DNA of 5,077 nt from an uncultured Eubacteriales bacterium (GTDB lineage Bacteria > Bacillota > Clostridia > Lachnospirales > Bianqueaceae), in the NCBI GenBank assembly GCA_900322165.1, contig ONYR01000217.1:1-5077 (forward strand), in the 5' to 3' direction. Position numbers and translations under genes: made by a program. Shown here one piece after another: positions 1 through 5,077 of the stretch. Each line of letters starts with the position of its first letter. Position 1 is the stretch's first letter. The notes beneath the pieces were generated by a model. That model was not told the origin of the DNA, did no database searches, and saw only the letters and a program-made list of their open reading frames with translations.

Positions 1-1
1 G

Positions 2-145
2 AACGGCGAAACTTCCGGCGATGCTTCCGCAAACACTTCCGGTGAGACATCCGCGGAAGGCTCCGATCAAAACTCCGGCGAGAGTTCCGCCGAGAGTTCG
101 AGCGAGAGTTCGTCTGACAGTTCCGGCGAAACCTCCGCTGCCCGC
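2..145 (+). repeat. Low-complexity Ser/Gly/Glu codon repeat in the carboxypeptidase linker
   Basis: Imperfect short repeats built on TCCGGCGA(A/G) and GAGAGTTC(C/G) encode recurring SGET, SGES and SSES peptides. There is no hydrophobic residue until about codon 50 (ARLFAT). The composition indicates a flexible, exposed, acidic linker. Such codon repeats can change length by slippage, so strains may differ here. The repeat continues past the left edge of the window, so its full length is unknown. Confidence 0.7.
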
Positions 146-913
146 CTTTTCGCGACTAAGACGGAACAGATGTCCGAGGACGAGATCCACATGGGCATCC
201 TTCAGCTTGTCAACAAGCAGCATGAATATTTGTTCCTTGACGACTGGCTTATCTACATGGCCGATCTGGACACGCGCTGGGGCTATGCGCTGAATGATTA
301 CGATATCCAGATGGCTGAGCCTGCGGCGTACGCGATCGACAGCTTCCTGAACGATTTCTGCGAGGAGACCGGCAGCTGGGATCTGTATATGATGAACGGG
401 TTCCGCTCTGCTGAGGAGGCTGACTGGCTTTTCAACCGGAGCGCGGAGCAGAACGGTTATGAGCACGCGCTGATGTACGTCATGCGCGCGGGCTTCAGCG
501 AGCATCACACCGGCCTTGCGTCGGACTTCGGACTGTTCTCCGGGGTCTACTTTGACGCGGAAAATGATGATCGCAACAACTGGATCTACGAGCATGCGGC
601 CGACTACGGGTTTGTGCTTCGCTACCCCGAGGACAAGGTCGATATCACCGAGATCGGCTACGAGTCCTGGCACTTCCGCTACGTCAGCGTGCCGGTCGCG
701 GTCTCGATGGTTCAGCTGGATTACTGCCTGGAGGAGTGGCTCGCGTTCATTCAGGACTACTCCGTCGACAACCCGTACCGGATCAACGCCTACGGCACGA
801 ACTACGCGATCTACTACACCAAAGGCACGAGCGTGGAGATCCCGACCGACATGGACTACACGATCTCCGGCGACAACATGGAAGGGTTCATCGTGATCGT
901 GACCCTGCCGTGA
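2..913 (+). CDS. VanY-family D-alanyl-D-alanine carboxypeptidase, 3' part (start lies upstream of the window)
   Basis: The frame is open from base 2, so the ATG at 170 is internal; 303 residues are visible. Residues 1 to about 50 form a Ser/Gly/Glu/Thr-rich low-complexity linker, as expected between a membrane anchor or signal peptide and an exported domain. The anchor itself is outside the window. Residues of about 57-235 form the peptidase domain. The zinc motif SEHHTGLASD (166-175) gives ligands H168 and D175, and ESWH (221-224) gives catalytic Glu221 and ligand H224. R135 in NGFRS matches the conserved substrate-side arginine of the VanX/VanY group. Known role: zinc-dependent removal of the terminal D-Ala from peptidoglycan stem peptides outside the cell. 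The tail after about 250 ends in ISGDNMEGFIVIV, a small beta-rich extension I recall from clostridial relatives. Nothing suggests a glycopeptide-resistance cluster, so housekeeping wall trimming is likelier. The family call is firm; exact substrate specificity is not shown. Confidence 0.9.
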   Translation, partial: NGETSGDASANTSGETSAEGSDQNSGESSAESSSESSSDSSGETSAARLFATKTEQMSEDEIHMGILQLVNKQHEYLFLDDWLIYMADLDTRWGYALNDYDIQMAEPAAYAIDSFLNDFCEETGSWDLYMMNGFRSAEEADWLFNRSAEQNGYEHALMYVMRAGFSEHHTGLASDFGLFSGVYFDAENDDRNNWIYEHAADYGFVLRYPEDKVDITEIGYESWHFRYVSVPVAVSMVQLDYCLEEWLAFIQDYSVDNPYRINAYGTNYAIYYTKGTSVEIPTDMDYTISGDNMEGFIVIVTLP

Positions 914-949
914 GTTTTCTAAGCATTTACGGTAATTTGCAGATACTCA

Positions 950-979
950 TTGCCAACGCTCCATGGTTTATGATATAGT
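950..979 (+). promoter_or_regulatory. Candidate sigma-70-type promoter for the rubredoxin gene
   Basis: TTGCCA (950-955) matches the -35 consensus at four or five positions. It is followed after 18 nt by TATAGT (974-979), a good -10 box. Transcription would begin near 986 and give a leader of about 53 nt. The overlapping TATGAT (969-974) is an alternative -10 but would leave only 13 nt to this -35. The call comes from sequence match and position alone. Confidence 0.5.
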
Positions 980-994
980 GAGCGAAACAAGGAG

Positions 995-1024
995 CATGAA
1001 AGCTTCTCATTTGGAAGCTTCATG
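995..1024 (+). promoter_or_regulatory. Leader hairpin just upstream of the rubredoxin ribosome binding site
   Basis: CATGAAAGCTTC (995-1006) pairs with GAAGCTTCATG (1014-1024). This makes an 11-bp stem with one bulged A and a 7-nt loop, TCATTTG. The stem ends one base before the GAAAGGAG Shine-Dalgarno region (1025-1032). It leaves that site free, so it would fit an mRNA 5' stabiliser or a binding site that tunes initiation. No U-run follows, so it is not a terminator. The structure is read directly from the sequence; the role is inferred. Confidence 0.5.
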
Positions 1025-1038
1025 GAAAGGAGTAAACT

Positions 1039-1197
1039 ATGAGATACGTTTGCAGCATTTGCGGTTATGTTTACGATCCCGAGATCGGCGATCCGGACAA
1101 CGGCATCGAGCCCGGCACCGCATTTGAAGATATTCCGGACGAATGGGTCTGCCCGCTCTGCGCTCAGCCCAAAGAAGCTTTCGAGCCGGAAGAATAA
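1039..1197 (+). CDS. Rubredoxin (52 aa)
   Basis: A small cytoplasmic electron carrier with one iron held by four cysteines. In anaerobes it passes electrons to partners such as rubrerythrin, superoxide reductase or flavodiiron proteins. The protein starts MRYVCSICGYVYDPEIGDPD. Iron ligands are CSIC (C5, C8) and CPLC (C38, C41), with the usual spacing of about 29 residues. The family's aromatic core is present: Y3, Y10, Y12, F29, W36 and F48, as are the DPEIGDPDNGI and DEWVCPLC blocks. Length is normal (52-54 is typical). The residue after the second CPLC is Ala, where Gly is usual; this is mild. The start is fixed by AAAGGAG (1026-1032), 6 nt before ATG. It has its own candidate promoter and terminator and so looks monocistronic. 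No partner gene is visible, so its redox partner is unknown. Confidence 0.97.
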   Translation: MRYVCSICGYVYDPEIGDPDNGIEPGTAFEDIPDEWVCPLCAQPKEAFEPEE

Positions 1198-1210
1198 TTT
1201 CCAGTAACAC

Positions 1211-1256
1211 AAAAAGGCTTGTGAAAAAGAGAAATCACTTTTTTGCAAGCCTTTTT
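1211..1256 (+). terminator. Strong intrinsic terminator after rubredoxin, symmetric enough to act in both directions
   Basis: AAAAAGGCTTG (1211-1221) pairs perfectly with CAAGCCTTTTT (1246-1256). The stem continues through two G-T wobble pairs (1222-1223 with 1244-1245) into AAAAAG/CTTTTT (1224-1229 with 1238-1243), closing on the 8-nt loop AGAAATCA. That is about 19 consecutive pairs ending in a T-run, 13 nt after the rubredoxin stop. The matching A-run on the left side means minus-strand transcripts would also meet a U-tail. It separates rubredoxin from the repeat array. Confidence 0.88.
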
Positions 1257-1287
1257 ACTGATTGCGATATCGCAGAAAAGAGCGATG

Positions 1288-1324
1288 TAGGACTAAAGGG
1301 CGGAATTCAGATGCTTTAATCCAC
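1288..1324. repeat. Array unit 1: hairpin-forming arms
   Basis: GGACTAAAG (1290-1298) faces CTTTAATCC (1314-1322): eight of nine positions pair, with one C/A mismatch and a 15-nt loop. The right arm has diverged to AATCC, yet AAAG is matched by CTTT inside it, so the stem is kept. Confidence 0.6.
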
Positions 1325-1413
1325 CTTTTAGGGAAGCGGTTTGAGGGTGTTCAGACTATAGCTCATATTTTTATAAATTTAGTCCTAACATCTTCCTTCC
1401 CAAAATCATGCAA

Positions 1414-1452
1414 GTAGGACTGCAGTGTGCTTTTTACACTGAATAGTCCTAC
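1414..1452. repeat. Array unit 3: the best-formed hairpin
   Basis: GTAGGACT (1414-1421) pairs perfectly with AGTCCTAC (1445-1452). A small asymmetric internal loop (G1422 against AAT 1442-1444) follows. Then CAGTGT (1423-1428) pairs with ACACTG (1436-1441) around the loop GCTTTTT. There is no T-run after the stem, so it does not look like an intrinsic terminator in the + direction. Confidence 0.75.
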
Positions 1453-1536
1453 CTAGGTATCCAAAACATCTGAGACACTAGGACGAACGATTCATTTTTG
1501 ATTATTGACATCCTATCCATTAACGATTGTGTTGAC

Positions 1537-1588
1537 AAGATCTCGGACTGATTTGTTCATATGCGGTAATTCAGTCCTACAAGATCTT
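1537..1588. repeat. Array unit 5: hairpin extended by outer AAGATCT arms
   Basis: GGACTGA (1545-1551) pairs with TCAGTCC (1571-1577). Inside, TTGTT (1553-1557) can pair with GGTAA (1565-1569) using three G-U wobbles, leaving the loop CATATGC. Outside, AAGATCT (1537-1543) pairs with AGATCTT (1582-1588) across an internal loop of 1 against 4 nt. The outer arms lie in the inter-unit stretches, so here the structure extends beyond the basic unit. Confidence 0.65.
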
Positions 1589-1741
1589 CTCCGGACACCT
1601 CCGTTGTCGGACTAAACGGACTGTTTAAGCTAGTTCAGTCCTATGCCTTAGCGGTTCGCGCATTTTTGCATGCCTTTTCAGCGATTCACCGGCCGATACC
1701 AAGCACTTCAAACTGTTCTTACAGCCTTTAAAGGAGTCATT

Positions 1742-2203
1742 ATGATCCTTTTATTTAATCTTGAAAACCATCCGTCCCGCGCATCGCTGGAGAGTGTGCT
1801 TCGCCTCAAGAAGGCGGAGTTTCGCCATGTCCCTGAGAGCGAGCTCACGCTTCCGCTCTTTCAGCTTGTGATTCCCGAAGCGCTTCGCAAGGCGGGTCCG
1901 CTCGGCGCGAATGCCCTCGGCGCACCCGGCAAGCTGTCTGCCAGTGTCACCGGCAAGCTGCCTGCTTCTCCCGTCTCCGCAGCCCCGGCCTTCACCGATC
2001 CGATGATCATTTTTGCCGGTCTTTCGAATCAGGAGGTCAGTGATCTCATCGATCGTATGAATCAGGCCGGCGTTCGAATTCCTCTCAAAGCCGTACTGAC
2101 CCCAACCTCGAAGGACTGGACGCCCGTCTACCTTCATGAGCATCTGAAAGAAGAACATGCGGCCTATGAGGCCTGGCGAAAGCAGAAGGCCAAGGGCAAC
2201 TGA
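1742..2203 (+). CDS. DUF3783 domain protein (153 aa)
   Basis: Function unknown. Residues 1 to about 45 (starting MILLFNLENHPS) form the N-terminal block typical of these small clostridial proteins. Residues of about 46-85 are an Ala/Pro/Gly/Ser-rich linker holding GKLSAS and GKLPAS, an 8-residue-offset duplication. Residues of about 86-143 are the DUF3783 core: DPMIIFAGLSNQEV, then RIPLKAVLTPTSKDWT and LHEHLKEEHAAYE. The frame is also open from an ATG at 1670, but the start at 1742 is chosen. AAAGGAG (1730-1736) lies 5 nt before it, and the protein then begins with the conserved MILLFNLE. No signal peptide, membrane segment or catalytic motif is seen, so it is probably cytoplasmic. It is the first gene after the repeat array, and 46 nt separate it from the galactosidase. 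The family call is from memory of the conserved core; nothing supports a specific role. Confidence 0.85.
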   Translation: MILLFNLENHPSRASLESVLRLKKAEFRHVPESELTLPLFQLVIPEALRKAGPLGANALGAPGKLSASVTGKLPASPVSAAPAFTDPMIIFAGLSNQEVSDLIDRMNQAGVRIPLKAVLTPTSKDWTPVYLHEHLKEEHAAYEAWRKQKAKGN

Positions 2204-2249
2204 GAGACGGCTGCAGCCCGATAACAATCTTTCAAAAGAGGTGTTTACC

Positions 2250-4460
2250 TTGATTTACATCGATCCTTCGAAGCAGTGGTTTCATCTGTACTGTGAAACC
2301 TTCAGCTATGTTTTATATAACGCGGACGGAACGCTTTTGAACCTGTACTGGGGCGCCCCGCTCGCTCATACCGCGGAAGAGGCCGCTCGCTGCGACCTTT
2401 CCTACCTGCTTGGCAGCTTCCCCTCCGGCTCGTCCTTCGAGCTCGAAAACCGGCCGTTTGAGGTTCCCGCAGTCGGCACCGGCTGGTTCGGTGATCCGGC
2501 CGTTCGCGCTGTGAACGAGGCCGGGGATGACCTGACGCAGCTCACTTTCGAGAGTGCTGCGATCGTTCCGGGGAAGCCTGCGCTTCCGGGGCTCCCTTCG
2601 GTCTCCGCAGAAAACGAGCAGGCCGAGACCTTGGAGCTCACCCTTCGCGATGCACTGACCGGCCTTCAGGCTGTTCTTTCCTACTCGATCACGGCCGGAA
2701 CGCTGGAACGCCACATGGTGCTGACTAATAACGATACGGCGCCGCTCACGCTGACGCACATGGCTTCGGCCTCCGCCCCGGTTCCGTTTAAGACCGGCAC
2801 GAAGGGAAACTCCTCCGGCGCGGTTTCGTTTGCCGGTGAAGGGCTTGATGTCATTCATCTGCGAGGCGCTTGGGCCAGAGAACGCCGCCCGGTGCGTACG
2901 CCGGTCGGTCTTTCCAGCTACAAAGTGGAGAGTCAGCGCGGCGCGAGCGGTCATGAAGAAAATCCGTTTATCGCACTTGCCGCACCCACCGCGACCGAAA
3001 CGAGCGGTGAGGTCTGGGCGATGAACCTTGTCTATTCCGGCTCGTTCGCAGCCGAAGCGCAGGTCAAAGACGCTCCCTTCGCCTACCTTTCGATTGGGCT
3101 CAATCCGATGACCCACCGCTGGCAGCTGGCACCGGGTGAGTCGTTTGTGACGCCTGAGGCAGTCCTTATCTATTCCGCGGAAGGCCTTGGCGGTATGTCG
3201 CATCTCTACCATAAGCTCTACCGCAATTACCTCGGCCACAGTCCGTGGCGTTTCCGTGAGCGTCCGGTTTTGATCAACAACTGGGAGGCTACCTACTTCA
3301 ACCTCAGCGAGGAGAAGATCCTCGCGATCGCCGGCGAGGCGAAGAAGCTTGGCGTCGAGCTCATGGTCATGGATGACGGATGGTTCGGCAACCGGTTTGA
3401 TGACCATCGCGCGCTCGGCGACTGGGTCGAGAACCGTGAAAAGCTTCCGAACGGACTGAAGGGTCTTGCCGAGAAGGTCAATGCGCTTGGGATGATGTTC
3501 GGGCTCTGGTTCGAGCCGGAAATGATCTCGCCGGATTCGGACCTGTACCGTGCGCATCCGGACTGGTGCCTCCACGTTAACGGCCGGCGCCGCACCGAGG
3601 GCCGCAATCAGCTGATCCTCGACGTTTCCCGGAAGGACGTGCAGGACTTCATGATCGCCATGATGAAGCGTGTCCTCTCTTCCGCGAACATTCAGTACGT
3701 CAAGTGGGATATGAACCGCAACATGACCGAGGCGTTCTCTTCCGTTTTGCCTGCCGCGCAAAAGATGGAGACGCAGCACCGTTACATGCTTGGTCTTTAC
3801 CGCGTGCTTCAGGAGGTCACGGACGCGTTCCCCGAGGTCCTGTTCGAGTCCTGCTCGGGCGGCGGTGGACGGTTCGATGCCGGCATGCTTTACTACATGC
3901 CGCAGACCTGGACGAGCGATGATACCGATGCGGTGGAGCGTCTCAAGATCCAGTACGGCACGTCCTATGTTTATCCCGCGTCCGCGATGGGCGCTCATAT
4001 TTCGATCGTGCCGAACCATCAGGTTGGCCGCGTAACGCCGATGAAAACGCGCGGTGAGGTCGCTCTTGGCGGCAATTTCGGGCTTGAACTCGACCCCGCC
4101 CAGCTGTCCGAGGAAGACAAGAAGGAAGCCACCGCGCTGATCGCACGGGCCAAAACGGTCCGCAGCCTCACTGCAAACGGCCGCTTCGACCGCCTGATCT
4201 CTCCCTTTGTTTCGAACTACTGTGCATGGCAGTTCTCGGATGATGACCGGGTACTCTTGCTTTTTGCGCAGGTTCTTGCCCAGCCGAACTACATTCCGCA
4301 GCGCGTTTATTTAACCGGGCTCGACCCCGCCGCACTTTACGAGGATGAGGACGGCCGTCTATATTCGGGAGCGGCTTTGATGCAGGCCGGCCTTCCGATG
4401 GAATTTGCCCGCGGCGATTACCAGAGCCGCACGATCCTGCTGACCAAGAGAAAGGACTGA
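2250..4460 (+). CDS. GH36 alpha-galactosidase (736 aa)
   Basis: Hydrolyses terminal alpha-1,6-linked galactose from sugars such as melibiose, raffinose and stachyose. It lacks a signal peptide, so it acts on imported sugar in the cytoplasm. Residues 1 to about 325 are the N-terminal beta-sandwich, about 330-640 the TIM barrel, and the rest the C-terminal beta domain. Landmarks are NNWEATYF (W345), MDDGWF (D375, D376), WFEPEM (420-425), GRNQLILD (R452), KWDMNRN (nucleophile D487), ESCSGGGGRFD (C535) and WTSDDTDA (acid/base probably D557). The 70-residue gap between D487 and D557 fits bacterial GH36 enzymes, and the length is normal. The start is TTG: GAGGTG (2238-2243) lies 6 nt before it, and the protein then begins (M)IYIDPSKQWFHL as relatives do. 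An ATG at 2157 is in frame but lies inside the preceding gene and would add 31 unlike residues. The next gene starts 2 nt after the stop, so translation is probably coupled. No transporter or regulator is visible. Confidence 0.95.
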   Translation: MIYIDPSKQWFHLYCETFSYVLYNADGTLLNLYWGAPLAHTAEEAARCDLSYLLGSFPSGSSFELENRPFEVPAVGTGWFGDPAVRAVNEAGDDLTQLTFESAAIVPGKPALPGLPSVSAENEQAETLELTLRDALTGLQAVLSYSITAGTLERHMVLTNNDTAPLTLTHMASASAPVPFKTGTKGNSSGAVSFAGEGLDVIHLRGAWARERRPVRTPVGLSSYKVESQRGASGHEENPFIALAAPTATETSGEVWAMNLVYSGSFAAEAQVKDAPFAYLSIGLNPMTHRWQLAPGESFVTPEAVLIYSAEGLGGMSHLYHKLYRNYLGHSPWRFRERPVLINNWEATYFNLSEEKILAIAGEAKKLGVELMVMDDGWFGNRFDDHRALGDWVENREKLPNGLKGLAEKVNALGMMFGLWFEPEMISPDSDLYRAHPDWCLHVNGRRRTEGRNQLILDVSRKDVQDFMIAMMKRVLSSANIQYVKWDMNRNMTEAFSSVLPAAQKMETQHRYMLGLYRVLQEVTDAFPEVLFESCSGGGGRFDAGMLYYMPQTWTSDDTDAVERLKIQYGTSYVYPASAMGAHISIVPNHQVGRVTPMKTRGEVALGGNFGLELDPAQLSEEDKKEATALIARAKTVRSLTANGRFDRLISPFVSNYCAWQFSDDDRVLLLFAQVLAQPNYIPQRVYLTGLDPAALYEDEDGRLYSGAALMQAGLPMEFARGDYQSRTILLTKRKD

Positions 4461-4462
4461 CC

Positions 4463-5077
4463 ATGAAAGAGATCGGCATTTTGGCAAACTATCTGACCCC
4501 GGCTCACACAGCCCAGATCGAGGAGACCGCTGCGAAGGGCGGCTACACCATCCGGTATTACAAGGACGCTGAGGACGCGGCGGAAAACATCGGCACCGCC
4601 GAGATCCTCTACGGTTACTTCCCCGCTCCACTCCTGAAAAAGGCGGACTCTCTGAAGTGGTTCCACACGGCTTCCGCCGGGGTCGATCCCTTCCTCGCGG
4701 ACGATGTCTACCCGCATCCGGGCGTGATCTTAACGAACTCCAACGGCTCCTACGGCACCACGATCTCCGAGCACATGATCATGGTGACGTTGATGATGAT
4801 GCGCCGCATGCCCGCTTATTTTGAAGTCACCAAGGAGCGGAAATGGGTGAATCTCGGCAGCATGCGCTCGATCCAGGGCTCCACATTCGCGTTGCTTGGC
4901 ACGGGCGATATTGGAACCACCTTTGCCCGCAAGATCAAGGCGCTCGGCGCCGCGAAGGTCATCGGTGTACGCCGCGATCTCTCCAAACCCAGCGACCCGG
5001 CTTTTGATGAAGTCTACGCGTTCACGGACGTAAAAAAAGCCATCGCAGACGTGGATGTTGTCGCGATGGCGATGCCC
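4463..5077 (+). CDS. D-isomer-specific 2-hydroxyacid dehydrogenase family protein, 5' part (runs off the window)
   Basis: 205 residues are visible without a stop; the family is usually about 310-330. It begins MKEIGILANYLTPAHTAQIE. The first about 95 residues are the flavodoxin-like substrate domain with HTASAGVD (68-75). SEHMIMVTLMMMRRMP (from 102) begins the family's linking helix. GTGDIG (146-151) is the Rossmann GxGxxG loop. After the second strand, VIGVRRD puts R170-R171 where NAD-specific members carry Asp; this hints at NADP(H) preference (inference). The catalytic Arg, Glu and His lie in the missing third, so activity and substrate cannot be judged. Known family role: reversible reduction of 2-oxoacids to D-2-hydroxyacids, for example glyoxylate or hydroxypyruvate. 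AAAGGA (4451-4456), inside the end of the galactosidase gene, is its ribosome binding site. That places it in the same operon, but no metabolic link to galactosides is evident. Confidence 0.9.
   Translation, partial: MKEIGILANYLTPAHTAQIEETAAKGGYTIRYYKDAEDAAENIGTAEILYGYFPAPLLKKADSLKWFHTASAGVDPFLADDVYPHPGVILTNSNGSYGTTISEHMIMVTLMMMRRMPAYFEVTKERKWVNLGSMRSIQGSTFALLGTGDIGTTFARKIKALGAAKVIGVRRDLSKPSDPAFDEVYAFTDVKKAIADVDVVAMAMP

Larger units (their letters stand above)
1288..1643. repeat. Six-unit array of diverged inverted-arm repeats, 64-nt period
   Basis: Six units fill most of the gene-free stretch between the rubredoxin terminator and the DUF3783 gene. Left arms (consensus GGACT, usually preceded by TA or TC and often followed by RA) start at 1290, 1353, 1417, 1481, 1545 and 1609. 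Right arms (consensus AGTCC, usually followed by TA) start at 1318, 1381, 1445, 1509, 1573 and 1637. Arm-to-arm distance is exactly 28 nt in every unit. Unit-to-unit distance is 63, 64, 64, 64 and 64 nt. Degenerate arms are AGACT (1353), AATCC (1318), GGACG (1481) and CATCC (1509). The 23 nt between arms and the 30-31 nt between units are not conserved in sequence, though the inter-arm centre is T-rich in most units. The region is clearly more AT-rich than the genes around it, and no credible ORF spans it. This is not a normal CRISPR array, because the repeats diverge while spacing is kept. I do not recognise the element; the geometry is certain, the function unknown. Confidence 0.85.

Noticed and set aside
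170..172. ATG as the start of the carboxypeptidase
   Set aside because: The frame is open to the window edge with a Ser-rich linker upstream, there is no ribosome binding site, and an exported enzyme starting here would lack its signal.
989..998. Small leader ORF starting at ATG 996 after AAGGAG
   Set aside because: Only one base separates AAGGAG from ATG, too close for initiation, and the frame overlaps rubredoxin out of phase.
919..1248. Minus-strand open frame of 109 codons
   Set aside because: It covers the rubredoxin gene, its promoter and its terminator; the rubredoxin motifs settle the strand.
1330..1360. T-box leader (GAGGGTG resembles part of the T-box)
   Set aside because: The rest of the T-box consensus (AGGGTGGNACCGCG) is absent, no antiterminator/terminator pair follows, and the downstream gene is not aminoacyl-tRNA or amino-acid related.
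1505..1563. Promoters from the two TTGACA boxes
   Set aside because: At 16-19 nt spacing only weak matches (such as TCATAT) are found, so I could not support a promoter call; kept as a question in the findings.
1288..1643. True CRISPR array
   Set aside because: Only short arm sequences are shared. CRISPR repeats are near-identical over 21-37 nt within an array, and no cas gene is visible.
1288..1643. Integron attC sites or IS200/IS605 ends
   Set aside because: No GTTRRRY core or cassette ORFs are seen and spacing is too uniform for cassettes; no transposase, TnpB-like frame or target duplication is seen.
1670..1741. 24-codon N-terminal extension of the DUF3783 protein
   Set aside because: There is no ribosome binding site at 1670, while AAAGGAG precedes the ATG at 1742 and the conserved N-terminus begins there.
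2209..2218. GGCTGCAGCC palindrome between the DUF3783 and galactosidase genes as a terminator
   Set aside because: The palindrome has no loop and no T-run, and the short gap and ribosome binding site favour read-through.
2313..4019. Minus-strand open frame of 568 codons
   Set aside because: It lies entirely antisense to the GH36 gene, whose catalytic motifs are all intact. The Arg/His-rich translation resembles no family and reflects GC-rich codon bias.

Overview
The window looks like chromosomal DNA from an anaerobic, moderately GC-rich Firmicute, most likely a gut-type Clostridia member. This is inferred from a clostridial-type rubredoxin, strong AAAGGAG-like ribosome binding sites, a TTG start, a DUF3783 protein and a GH36 alpha-galactosidase. 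All supported genes are on the + strand.

Layout: (1) 2-913 is the 3' part of a VanY-type D-Ala-D-Ala carboxypeptidase, with a Ser/Gly/Glu-rich linker ahead of an intact zinc site. (2) 950-1256 is a compact single-gene unit: candidate promoter, a leader hairpin, a 52-residue rubredoxin and a strong intrinsic terminator. (3) 1257-1741 is a gene-free, visibly more AT-rich stretch. It holds a regular array of six diverged units. Each unit has an arm resembling TAGGACT and, exactly 28 nt later, an inverted arm resembling AGTCCTA; units repeat every 64 nt (first step 63). I do not recognise this array as a known element, and it is the most unusual signal here. (4) 1742-5077 is a likely operon: a DUF3783 protein, a cytoplasmic GH36 alpha-galactosidase starting at TTG, and the first two thirds of a D-2-hydroxyacid dehydrogenase-family protein.

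How they work together: the carboxypeptidase trims peptidoglycan stem peptides outside the cell. Rubredoxin carries electrons for anaerobic redox or oxygen-defence reactions. The alpha-galactosidase splits imported raffinose- or melibiose-type sugars. The link between the galactosidase, the DUF3783 protein and the dehydrogenase rests only on spacing and shared strand. The array lies upstream of this operon and behind a terminator, so it could be a long structured leader, a separate non-coding RNA or a DNA-level element. The sequence alone does not decide which.
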